Source of the DNA: Methanomicrobium sp.
GTDB taxonomy: Archaea; Halobacteriota; Methanomicrobia; Methanomicrobiales; Methanomicrobiaceae
Assembly (NCBI GenBank): GCA_017553245.1
Contig: JAFZMT010000145.1
Span: forward strand, 1 to 6,075
Length of the DNA stretch: 6,075 nucleotides
Reading direction: 5' to 3'
Under the pieces are notes generated by a model. The model saw nothing but the letters and a program-made list of their open reading frames with translations, ran no database searches and was not told the origin of the DNA. The translations under genes and the position numbers were made by a program. The first letter of the stretch is position 1; every line of letters starts with the position of its first letter. Positions 1 through 5,810 of the stretch are shown here, piece after piece.

Positions 1-377
1 ATGAAGACCGAGACTATGATGAAAAGGTCATCAACCACTTCCCTCGGGATCGTGCCGTCGGCGACACAGTCCATGACACCCAGGGCTATCGCATGCTGCG
101 CCGGTCCGAACATGCGAAGCGTCTGATTTGCGCGTTTCATCGTGACCTTGTTTACCATCAGCGTCGCGGGTTTTGCAGGCAGATTAGAGGTCAATATTGC
201 AAAAAGCGGTATGTGTCCCCTCTGCGGCGATGCCAGAGCCTGTACGAACGCGGCTTCCACACTGCTTCCTCTCGGTCCCATGACGAGATCGAGATGTGCC
301 ACTTCAGGTCTTTGTCCAACTAGCGCTTCGCCGACTAATACGCGGTTAAATTTTGATAAGTATTCTGCATCCGTCAT
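1..377 (-). CDS. fae: Formaldehyde-activating enzyme (Fae), N-terminal 125 codons, cut by left window edge
   Basis: Reading the minus strand gives an uninterrupted frame that begins MTDAEYLSKFNRVLVGEALV and leaves the window after ...LFIIVSVF. Fae hallmarks appear in order: GEALVGQ, EVAHLDL with the histidine that serves as the active-site residue in the family (about residue 28), GPRGSSVEAAF, KPATLMVNKVT, FGPAQHA and DGTIP. Fae condenses formaldehyde with tetrahydromethanopterin to methylene-H4MPT in the cytoplasm. In methanogens it is linked to formaldehyde released by the reversed ribulose-monophosphate route to ribulose 5-phosphate. I chose the ATG at 377-375 because AAGG (minus strand, 389-386) lies 8 nt upstream; the alternative ATG at 383-381 leaves only 2 nt. 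The frame stays open upstream to a stop at 443-441 but has no other ATG, GTG or TTG. The motif style and the stretch before GEAL suggest a stand-alone Fae rather than the Fae-Hps fusion, but the C-terminus is outside the window, so this is unresolved. Confidence 0.9.
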   Translation of the reverse strand, partial: MTDAEYLSKFNRVLVGEALVGQRPEVAHLDLVMGPRGSSVEAAFVQALASPQRGHIPLFAILTSNLPAKPATLMVNKVTMKRANQTLRMFGPAQHAIALGVMDCVADGTIPREVVDDLFIIVSVF

Positions 378-456
378 GACCATTACCTTAACTTTACAGG
401 CATCCGCAAATCCAAAGATGTTCTGTCCTGCGTTATTCAGTTAATACAACTTACAC

Positions 457-467
457 TTATTTATAAG
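457..467 (-). promoter_or_regulatory. Candidate TATA box for fae
   Basis: The minus strand reads CTTATAAATAAG here, close to the archaeal TATA consensus. Initiation about 25 nt downstream would fall near 437, leaving a leader of about 60 nt before the fae start. The element is nearly symmetric, so it could also be read on the plus strand, but it is far from the ABC gene start. It was located by eye only. Confidence 0.4.
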
Positions 468-587
468 AGTCGGTTAAATGTGCCGGTTTTCGCGGTAATA
501 TGCGGGTCGGTTTGTGAATATTATACGTGAATGTGGTTTCTTTTCGATTTTTATTTCCTGTATCACGACTATGCCCGAATCGATTAT

Positions 588-597
588 CTTTATAATT
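588..597 (+). promoter_or_regulatory. Candidate TATA box for the ABC transporter operon
   Basis: The plus strand reads CTTTATAATT about 35-40 nt before the ATG at 631. Initiation about 25 nt downstream would be near 618, giving a very short leader that starts at or just before the AGGAG ribosome-binding site (618-622). An 8-bp palindrome AATCGATT (578-585) sits just upstream, where a BRE or operator could be. Confidence 0.45.
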
Positions 598-630
598 TCG
601 CAGGTAAATGAGAAGATAGGAGCAGATTAC

Positions 631-1347
631 ATGGAATCGGTTATTGAAGCGCAGGGTCTGACAAAGGATTACGGGGAACTGCGTGCCGTAAGCGGCGTCA
701 GTTTCAGCGTGCCAAAGGGGGTTGTCTTCGGGCTTTTGGGTCAGAACGGCTCGGGAAAGACGACGATTATCAAGATGCTGACGGGGCAGGTGAAGATTAC
801 CGAAGGTGACTGCAGTATCCTCGGTGTATCCCCCAAGACCGACCCCGTGAGAGTCCGAAGTCTCATAGGAATCATTCCCGAACAGGAGACGCCGCCGAGT
901 TTTCTCACGTCAATTGAATACCTGCAATTTGCGGGTAAGATCCGCGGCATCGGAGACATCGGCGAAAAAGCCGACTGGTGGTTTGATTTCCTCGATTTCG
1001 CCGACAAAAAAGACGTTCTCTGTAAAGACCTCTCACGCGGCACCCGCCAGAAACTGATGTTTGCACAGGCATTTCTGGATAATCCCGAGGTTGCCGTCGT
1101 CGACGAACCGCTCATAAACCTCGATCCCGTCATGCAGAGAAAGGTCAAGGATTTCCTCAAAAGTTACACGAAAGAGGGGCGCACGGTCTTTATCTCCACG
1201 CATATCCTTGAGAATGCGCAGGAAATCTGCGACAAAATCGCCGTTCTGCACAAAGGCACCCTGTTATACACGGGCAAAGTCGCCGAACTTAACGAACAGG
1301 GCAAAAAACTCGACGATCTCTTTCTGGAGCTCGTAAGCCGCGCCTGA
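631..1347 (+). CDS. ABC transporter ATP-binding protein (ABC-2 exporter type)
   Basis: This 238-residue cytoplasmic nucleotide-binding subunit would power the adjacent permease by ATP hydrolysis. Visible motifs are Walker A GQNGSGKTT (37-45), Q-loop PEQE with Q85, signature LSRGTRQK (134-141), Walker B VAVVDEP with D158 and catalytic E159, D-loop LINLDP (161-166) and the switch H192 in STHIL. The length is typical for a minimal single-domain NBD. The chosen start (MESVIEAQ) has AGGAG at 618-622, 8 nt upstream, and places the A-loop tyrosine (Y14) at the usual distance. A longer reading from GTG at 514 adds 39 residues unlike any ABC N-terminus and has no ribosome-binding site. The signature has Arg in place of the first Gly of LSGGQ, a variant common in ABC-2 type ATPases. 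The stop is 59 nt before the permease start on the same strand, so the two are probably co-transcribed. Substrate unknown. Confidence 0.93.
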   Translation: MESVIEAQGLTKDYGELRAVSGVSFSVPKGVVFGLLGQNGSGKTTIIKMLTGQVKITEGDCSILGVSPKTDPVRVRSLIGIIPEQETPPSFLTSIEYLQFAGKIRGIGDIGEKADWWFDFLDFADKKDVLCKDLSRGTRQKLMFAQAFLDNPEVAVVDEPLINLDPVMQRKVKDFLKSYTKEGRTVFISTHILENAQEICDKIAVLHKGTLLYTGKVAELNEQGKKLDDLFLELVSRA

Positions 1348-1351
1348 CGGG

Positions 1352-1378
1352 ATATACGGAATATAAGGAATATACGGA
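1352..1378. repeat. Three tandem 9-bp units between ABC ATPase and permease
   Basis: The units are ATATACGGA (1352-1360), ATATAAGGA (1361-1369) and ATATACGGA (1370-1378). The first and third are identical and the middle one differs by a single base. They fill about half of the 59-nt intergenic gap and end 28 nt before the permease ATG. In the permease frame they would read as repeated Tyr-Thr/Lys-Glu, but the ribosome-binding site lies downstream, so they are probably untranslated. They could be a slippage product or a spacer that influences expression of the second gene. Confidence 0.8.
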
Positions 1379-1406
1379 AAATAGACACCAAATTCGGGAG
1401 GAAAGG

Positions 1407-2897
1407 ATGTTTGAGATTTTTGTCTGCATGTTTAAGGAAGAGTGGAGAATGCACTCGACGCTCTTCGGCAATCTGAACTTTGCGCTGTTTCCGATTCTCA
1501 TATTCGGCATGGCGTTCATGGGCGCATTCCTCATACCCTTTACGGCAAGGCTCATGGACGTAAGCATGCTCGTCGTGACTACGCATTCCATGTACTGCAT
1601 AATGGGTTTCATGGTCGGCTCTTTCGGAATCATGGGCAAGGAGATGATGAACCGCAGATTCGGTCAGGGAAGTCTGCTTATTCATTCGGCAAGGAGTCTG
1701 CCGGTATCCGAGCGGCGGCTCTTTTTTAATTTCGTACTCAAGGATACCCTTTACTACTTCATGCTCTGGATTATGCCGTTCTGCCTCGGATTTACGGTCG
1801 CGGCGCCGTTTGCGGGGATAAACATATACTATCCGCTTCTGCTGTTCGTCACCGCAACTCTGGCGTTTCTCCTCGGAATGAGCACGGTATTTCTGCTCTC
1901 GTCGGTATATTCGAGGAGCAGGACGGCGCTCTACGGCATTCTTGTCCTCATCGGCGTTGCATTCGCCGCACTCTACATTGTCAGCGGCGATATCGTGAGA
2001 GTCATGCGCCTCTTCATGCTGCCATCCGAGATATTCCTCAATTTCTCATACCCGCTCCTCCTCACAGCCGCGGCTGTAATCCTCATCCTCTTCATCCCCG
2101 CGGTATTTCTCTTCTCCCCCGAGACACATGCCGGCGAAAAACGGCGCAGCGCCGCATTATATCCGCTCTATGACTGTCTCAGCCGTCTGCCGTATATCCG
2201 CGGCAGAGTTGCGGCATCGCCGTCCGCGGCATCCGAAAAGGGCTTTGTCTATGCCGCGGCACAGAAAGAGCTTACCATCATCTCAAAAGACTTCATAGAC
2301 CTTCACAGAAGCGGCATCGGAATCGGGCAGACCGTATTCTCATTCGTCCTGCCCGTATGCCTCATCTGGTTTGTATTATCCGTGCTGTCGGATGTTCTCA
2401 TGCCCGAGCAGATTTACATGGTAATAGCGGGCGTCACGGGGATAATAGCGTCAACGATGTACACGTGGCTTACCGAGTTTGAGTCATTCTCGGCATACCT
2501 CTTCCTTCCCGTTAAGGTCTCCTCCATAATCCGCGCCAAGATAATCACATTCAGCGTTCTTCACGTCCTGCCCGTCGTTTTCCTTATAGTGACCGCCGTA
2601 ATCGGCGGCGTTCTTTCTTCGGCGATATTCGGCATTGTAATGGCTTTATCGGTCTCTTACTATGCTCTGTCGATAATGGTGCGCTATGCGGGGCTTAAAC
2701 CGTCGCTTATGCTTTACAGCGCCGCATTCTTTCTCCGGTATTCGCTCCTGCTGATGCCCGTCGTTATCTTCCTTCTGGGACTCTCGTTTATCGCAACCGA
2801 ATTCTCACTGGCGGCGCTGATACTGATAATTCCGTCATATTTCCTGCTCAAAGGCAGTTTCGTGAAGTGGGACGCCGAGGATCTCCCCAACTTCTGA
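1407..2897 (+). CDS. ABC transporter permease, 12 predicted membrane helices, two fused ABC-2 halves
   Basis: This 496-residue integral membrane protein is the likely partner of the ATPase just upstream. Hydrophobic segments by eye fall near residues 23-47, 54-77, 113-134, 141-166, 172-193, 214-237, then 305-331, 336-355, 379-400, 404-426, 433-458 and 462-482. A soluble, basic, Ala/Ser-rich linker covers about 238-300. Each half opens with a charged amphipathic stretch (KEEWRMH at 10-16, KELTIISKD at 287-295), as before the first helix of ABC-2 permeases. Each half also has an LPV turn after its second helix (98-100 and 367-369), followed by a basic segment and a long helix containing Pro. 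This suggests a duplicated six-helix ABC-2 unit. There is no signal peptide. The start is supported by GGAGG at 1397-1401, 5 nt before ATG. Direction and substrate cannot be deduced; the ABC-2 type is usually an exporter. Confidence 0.85.
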   Translation: MFEIFVCMFKEEWRMHSTLFGNLNFALFPILIFGMAFMGAFLIPFTARLMDVSMLVVTTHSMYCIMGFMVGSFGIMGKEMMNRRFGQGSLLIHSARSLPVSERRLFFNFVLKDTLYYFMLWIMPFCLGFTVAAPFAGINIYYPLLLFVTATLAFLLGMSTVFLLSSVYSRSRTALYGILVLIGVAFAALYIVSGDIVRVMRLFMLPSEIFLNFSYPLLLTAAAVILILFIPAVFLFSPETHAGEKRRSAALYPLYDCLSRLPYIRGRVAASPSAASEKGFVYAAAQKELTIISKDFIDLHRSGIGIGQTVFSFVLPVCLIWFVLSVLSDVLMPEQIYMVIAGVTGIIASTMYTWLTEFESFSAYLFLPVKVSSIIRAKIITFSVLHVLPVVFLIVTAVIGGVLSSAIFGIVMALSVSYYALSIMVRYAGLKPSLMLYSAAFFLRYSLLLMPVVIFLLGLSFIATEFSLAALILIIPSYFLLKGSFVKWDAEDLPNF

Positions 2898-2910
2898 AAA
2901 AAAGAATAAT
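2895..2910 (-). terminator. T-rich terminator candidate for serS
   Basis: On the minus strand the segment reads ATTATTCTTTTTTTCA, with seven consecutive T (complement of the A-run 2897-2903), about 64 nt beyond the serS stop. Together with the plus-strand T-tract it would separate the two convergent genes from both sides. Confidence 0.45.
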
Positions 2911-2921
2911 TTTTTATTTTC
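2898..2921 (+). terminator. T-rich transcription terminator after the ABC operon
   Basis: Directly after the permease stop, a run of A (2898-2903) is followed by six T (2910-2915) and four more T (2917-2920). Archaeal RNA polymerase commonly terminates at such T-tracts. The A and T runs could also pair as a weak six-bp stem with a six-nt loop. Confidence 0.6.
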
Positions 2922-2926
2922 TGCTT

Positions 2927-2962
2927 AAACTGTAATTTAAACGTTAATTTGAACGTTAATAT
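2927..2962. repeat. Degenerate 12-bp tandem repeat, three units, in the convergent gap
   Basis: The units are AAACTGTAATTT (2927-2938), AAACGTTAATTT (2939-2950) and GAACGTTAATAT (2951-2962). The last two share AACGTTAAT exactly, 12 bp apart. The array ends 4 bp before the serS stop codon, so it lies in the 3' untranslated region of serS. Confidence 0.65.
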
Positions 2963-2966
2963 TATC

Positions 2967-4244
2967 TCAGAGCGTCTCTGCGCCGTTCATGTATTTGCGA
3001 AGTGCCTTGGGAATGACAACCGTTCCGTCCTCTTCCTGATAATTCTCTATGATTGCGCGGACCGTTCTCGTGGTCGCGACCGCCGTGCTGTTGAGGGTGT
3101 GCAGGAAGTATTTGGTCTCGAAGTCATGTGCGTCGCGGACGCGGATATTCAGCCTTACCGACTGGTATGCCGTACAGTTCGAGCAGGAAACAACCTCGCG
3201 GTATGCCTTCTCGCGCGGCATCCAGACCTCGATATCGTATTTCTTTGCCGCAACCGTTCCGATATCGCCGGTGCAGATATTGACGACATGATACGGCAGA
3301 CCCAGCATCTGGAAGAAGTCTTCGGCGTTCTTCAGGAGTTCCTCATGCATCTTCCATGAATCCTCGGGCTTACAGTAGATGAACTGCTCGACTTTGTTGA
3401 ACTGGTGAACCCTGAAGAGCCCCTTCGTATCCAGACCGTGAGAGCCTATTTCGCGTCTGAAACAGGGGCTTACGCCCGCAAGTCTGAGCGGGAGCTGTTT
3501 CTCCTCGAAGATCTCGTTCATGTACATCGCAGCCATGGGGTGCTCGCTCGTGGCAATCAGGAACTCGTCGTCGCCGTCAATCTTATACATGACGTTCTCG
3601 AAATCGGCTAAATCCGTAACTCCCTCGTAGGCGGCGCGGTTCATCATGAACGGCGGCAGAATCGTGGTAAAACCGCGTTCGGTCAGCATATCTAGGGCGA
3701 GGCGCTGAAGTGCGAGGTCAAGAAGCGCCGCATTTCCCTTGAGGATGTAGAATCCCGAGCCGGAGATCTTTGTCGCACGCTCGAAGTCGGCAAGACCTTT
3801 CTCGATGAGAAGTTCGCCGTGGTTCTTAATCTCGTATGCGGGAACCTTGGGCTCTCCCCATCTCTTTACCTCGACGTTTTCCGTGTCGTCCTTTCCGACG
3901 GGCACGCTCTCGTGGAGGATGTTTGGGATACGCATTCTGTAATACTTTATCTTCGCGTTTATCTCCTCAATCTCCTTCTCGTATTCCTTAATCTTTGAGG
4001 GCAGCGTCTTTGCCTCTTCGAGGAGCGGTGCGATGTCGCCGCCTGCCTTGCGTGTCTCGTTTATGTCGCGGTTGATGACATTCCTGCGGTTTCTCATCAC
4101 GTTGAGCTCGGTCTGCATCTTCCTCGATCTCTCGTCCTTCTCCAGAAGATCGTCGATCCATGCGAGTTTTTCGGCATCTCCGCGTTTTCTGAGGTCAGCC
4201 CTTACAATCTCGGGGTTGTTCCTTATAAATTTCAGTTCAAGCAT
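2967..4244 (-). CDS. serS: Seryl-tRNA synthetase (class II, common/bacterial-type SerRS)
   Basis: This cytoplasmic enzyme attaches serine to tRNA(Ser), and also charges tRNA(Sec) where present. The protein is complete at 425 residues, the usual SerRS size. The N-terminal MLELKFIRNNPEIVRADL matches the family and is followed by a charged antiparallel coiled-coil arm (about 30-105) that grips the tRNA variable arm. The catalytic core shows motif 1 around 186-210 (LTERGFTTILPPFMM), the serine-pocket loop TSEHPM (232-237), motif 2 FRREIGSHGLDTKGLFRVHQF (262-282, described by its ends FRRE and RVHQF) and motif 3 LNSTAVATTR (384-393) leading to AIIENYQ. TSEHP and NSTA replace the bacterial TAEVP and NGSG forms, a pattern I associate with archaeal SerRS. 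It is not the divergent zinc-dependent SerRS of some other methanogens. The start ATG at 4244-4242 has a purine tract GGGAAG just upstream. The gene is convergent with the ABC operon and divergent from the nitroreductase. Confidence 0.97.
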   Translation of the reverse strand: MLELKFIRNNPEIVRADLRKRGDAEKLAWIDDLLEKDERSRKMQTELNVMRNRRNVINRDINETRKAGGDIAPLLEEAKTLPSKIKEYEKEIEEINAKIKYYRMRIPNILHESVPVGKDDTENVEVKRWGEPKVPAYEIKNHGELLIEKGLADFERATKISGSGFYILKGNAALLDLALQRLALDMLTERGFTTILPPFMMNRAAYEGVTDLADFENVMYKIDGDDEFLIATSEHPMAAMYMNEIFEEKQLPLRLAGVSPCFRREIGSHGLDTKGLFRVHQFNKVEQFIYCKPEDSWKMHEELLKNAEDFFQMLGLPYHVVNICTGDIGTVAAKKYDIEVWMPREKAYREVVSCSNCTAYQSVRLNIRVRDAHDFETKYFLHTLNSTAVATTRTVRAIIENYQEEDGTVVIPKALRKYMNGAETL

Positions 4245-4273
4245 AACTTCCCTTATTATATGTAAATAATACA

Positions 4274-4285
4274 GTTATATCTTTG
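4274..4285 (-). promoter_or_regulatory. Candidate BRE/TATA promoter for serS
   Basis: The minus strand reads AAAGATATAACT, a purine-rich BRE-like stretch followed by a TATA-like core, about 30-40 nt upstream of the serS ATG. Initiation about 25 nt downstream would be near 4253, giving a leader of roughly 10 nt with the GGGAAG tract at its 5' end. A second AT-rich block (4255-4265) is too close to the start codon to serve. Confidence 0.4.
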
Positions 4286-4325
4286 CGGAAAGACCGCCCG
4301 CATATCCCCGCATACCGACCGCACA
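4285..4325. promoter_or_regulatory. Phased CCGCATA repeats and small inverted repeat in the serS / nitroreductase divergent spacer
   Basis: CCGCATA occurs at 4298-4304 and 4308-4314, with a near copy CCGCACA at 4319-4325. The starts are 10 and 11 bp apart, about one helical turn. Just before them GCGG (4285-4288) and CCGC (4294-4297) form an inverted repeat with a 5-nt loop. This GC-rich island in an otherwise AT-rich spacer lies between the two divergent promoters, where a DNA-binding regulator could act. Function is inferred only from placement and repetition. Confidence 0.4.
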
Positions 4326-4359
4326 TAGCTTTATTGTCGCAATCTTTGAATATATAAGC

Positions 4360-5184
4360 ATGAGACTGTTCAATTTCGACAGGGAAAAATGCATAAGCTG
4401 CGGTCAGTGCGTGGAAATCTGCGCAAGCAATCTCCTTGTTCTGAAAGATTCCGAATACCCCGTGATGCGTGAGGGAACGGAGGGAAGATGCCTGAAATGC
4501 GGTCACTGCGAGGCAATATGCCCGGGCGGTGCGATAGATATAAGATACGAGGGCGCAGGTGCGGTGCCCGACTTAAGCGGCGTAAAAGAGGGTGTCACAT
4601 ATGAGCAGTTTGCAAAACTTTCAATGTCGCGGCGTTCGATGAGGAACTTCAAGAGTAAGCCGATTGAACGCGAAAAACTTGAAAAACTCTTTGATATCGC
4701 AAGATATGCACCCACGGGCGTCAATATACAGTCGGTATCGTGGATTGTCATCAACGACCGCGAAAAAGTCGAGAAGGTCGTCGATGCCGTCATCGAATGG
4801 GCAAGGTATGTCGCACAAAACCCGCCGAATGAGACGGTTAAAGGTCTCTGCGAGCACCTTATTGCCGCAAGAGAGGCGGGTAAAGACCCGATTTGCCGCA
4901 CGGCACCCTGCCTTATCGTAGCTTACGACTCGGCAGAAAACACGTTTGCGCAGGTAAACTCGGTCATTGCAATAACTCAGATTGACCTTGCGGCGCAGAC
5001 ACTCGGTCTGGGAACCTGCTGGGGCGGTTTCGTTCAGATGGCGGCATCCTCGTCCCCGCAGATTGCGGGGCTCATCGGCATTCCCGAGGGTTTTGCCTCA
5101 CAATACGCTCTCATGGCGGGTTATCCGAATATCGAGTTCAAGAGGATACCCAAGCGAAACAAAGCAAGAGTCATGTGGAAATAA
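4360..5184 (+). CDS. Nitroreductase-family flavoprotein with N-terminal 2x[4Fe-4S] ferredoxin domain
   Basis: This 274-residue predicted cytoplasmic oxidoreductase begins with a diferredoxin domain. The cluster motifs are C11-x2-C14-x2-C17-x3-C21 and C44-x2-C47-x2-C50-x3-C54-Pro. The nitroreductase domain runs from about residue 82 to the end, with FMN-contact signatures SRRSMRNF (90-97), APTGVNIQ (117-124), LGLGTCWGG (215-223) and the C-terminal RIPKR (262-266). The fusion implies electrons pass from a ferredoxin-type donor through the clusters to FMN and then to an unknown acceptor; such fusions occur in methanogens and clostridia. The first cluster lacks the usual Pro after its fourth Cys (Ala-Ser instead). 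The ATG at 4360 is the only possible start before C11, yet no ribosome-binding site precedes it. A TTTATT at 4330-4335, about 26 nt upstream, would fit a leaderless mRNA. The next gene starts 10 nt after the stop, implying co-transcription. Physiological substrate unknown. Confidence 0.9.
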   Translation: MRLFNFDREKCISCGQCVEICASNLLVLKDSEYPVMREGTEGRCLKCGHCEAICPGGAIDIRYEGAGAVPDLSGVKEGVTYEQFAKLSMSRRSMRNFKSKPIEREKLEKLFDIARYAPTGVNIQSVSWIVINDREKVEKVVDAVIEWARYVAQNPPNETVKGLCEHLIAAREAGKDPICRTAPCLIVAYDSAENTFAQVNSVIAITQIDLAAQTLGLGTCWGGFVQMAASSSPQIAGLIGIPEGFASQYALMAGYPNIEFKRIPKRNKARVMWK

Positions 5185-5194
5185 TCGGTGAAGA

Positions 5195-5740
5195 ATGGTC
5201 TTTGATTGCCTTCAGTGCGGCGAATGCTGCAGTTATCTCGGACAGGTGCACACCCTTGTAAAGCAGATCTCGGATACGGAGTTTCTGGTCAGAAACGAGT
5301 ATACGAATGTCGAGGATGTCGTGACTCTCGACCCCGACAAGACGGAGTGGTTTGCCGACAGGAGCATCTATGAGATGTGGCCCGAAGCCTGCCCGTTCCT
5401 GCGCCGCGACCCGAATATGCCGGGGAGGATATGCTGCAGCGTTCATCTGACGCGACCTGAGATGTGCAGAAGTTACGGCTGCTGGAGGGTTCTTATCCTC
5501 GACGGCGACGGAAAACTCGTCGGAAGAATCATGGGTCCGCATTTCCTGCGCTCGGAGGATGAGAAACTCCGCAGGTTCTGGGATGAGCACATAAAAGACC
5601 TCAAATGCGAGACGCATAAGGAATGGGACAAAAAAGCCTTTGAGATTCTTGAAAAGCACGGATACCTGATAACGGATACAATCCCCGCCGATATTAAGGA
5701 AAGGCTGGATATCGCCTGCGGCATCAGCCGCGGCACATAA
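5195..5740 (+). CDS. YkgJ-family (UPF0153) cysteine-cluster protein, putative metal-binding
   Basis: This 181-residue protein opens with the family hallmark CLQCGECC (C5, C8, C11, C12). It continues with C66 in ACPFL, C80-C81 in ICCSV, and C91 and C96 in RPEMCRSYGCW, the characteristic C-terminal part of the zinc- or iron-chelating YkgJ domain. The domain fills roughly residues 1-115; the remainder is a charged, probably helical tail with two further cysteines (C138, C175). There is no signal peptide or membrane segment, so it is likely cytoplasmic. The biochemical role of the family is not established; a metal-cluster or modification function is inferred from the cysteines. The start ATG follows GGTGA (5187-5191) by only 3 nt, and the 10-nt gap from the nitroreductase stop suggests one transcript and possible translational coupling. 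Conservation of this pairing elsewhere would support a functional link. Confidence 0.85.
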   Translation: MVFDCLQCGECCSYLGQVHTLVKQISDTEFLVRNEYTNVEDVVTLDPDKTEWFADRSIYEMWPEACPFLRRDPNMPGRICCSVHLTRPEMCRSYGCWRVLILDGDGKLVGRIMGPHFLRSEDEKLRRFWDEHIKDLKCETHKEWDKKAFEILEKHGYLITDTIPADIKERLDIACGISRGT

Positions 5741-5792
5741 CCAATAATACCAATATACTTAGGAAACCAATATCTTAAGAACAATATCAGGA
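5741..5792. repeat. Repeated CCAATAT elements downstream of the YkgJ gene and upstream of pgk
   Basis: CCAATA occurs at 5741-5746, 5750-5755 and 5767-5772, with a near copy ACAATA at 5781-5786. Two longer units align: ACCAATATACTTAGGAA (5749-5765) and ACCAATATCTTAAGAA (5766-5781), followed by a partial third, ACAATATCAGGA. The series begins immediately after the YkgJ stop and lies about 70-120 nt before the pgk start, so it could be a regulator-binding array for pgk or a degenerate untranslated repeat. Confidence 0.55.
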
Positions 5793-5810
5793 CCGTAAGT
5801 AAGAATACTC

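Noticed and set aside
142..444. Plus-strand open frame of 100 codons at the left edge
   Set aside because: It is antisense to fae, whose minus-strand translation shows strong family motifs; the plus frame resembles no known protein.
514..630. N-terminal extension of the ABC ATPase from a GTG at 514 (or ATG at 571)
   Set aside because: No ribosome-binding site at either codon, the added residues do not resemble an ABC domain, the likely TATA box lies inside the extension, and the ATG at 631 has AGGAG at good spacing.
1164..1685. Minus-strand open frame of 173 codons across the end of the ABC ATPase and the start of the permease
   Set aside because: It overlaps two well-supported genes on the other strand, has His/Arg-rich shadow composition and no recognisable domain.
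2949..3359. Plus-strand open frame of 136 codons opposite the serS 3' half
   Set aside because: It lies antisense to the SerRS catalytic core, which is unambiguous; no domain is recognisable in the plus frame.
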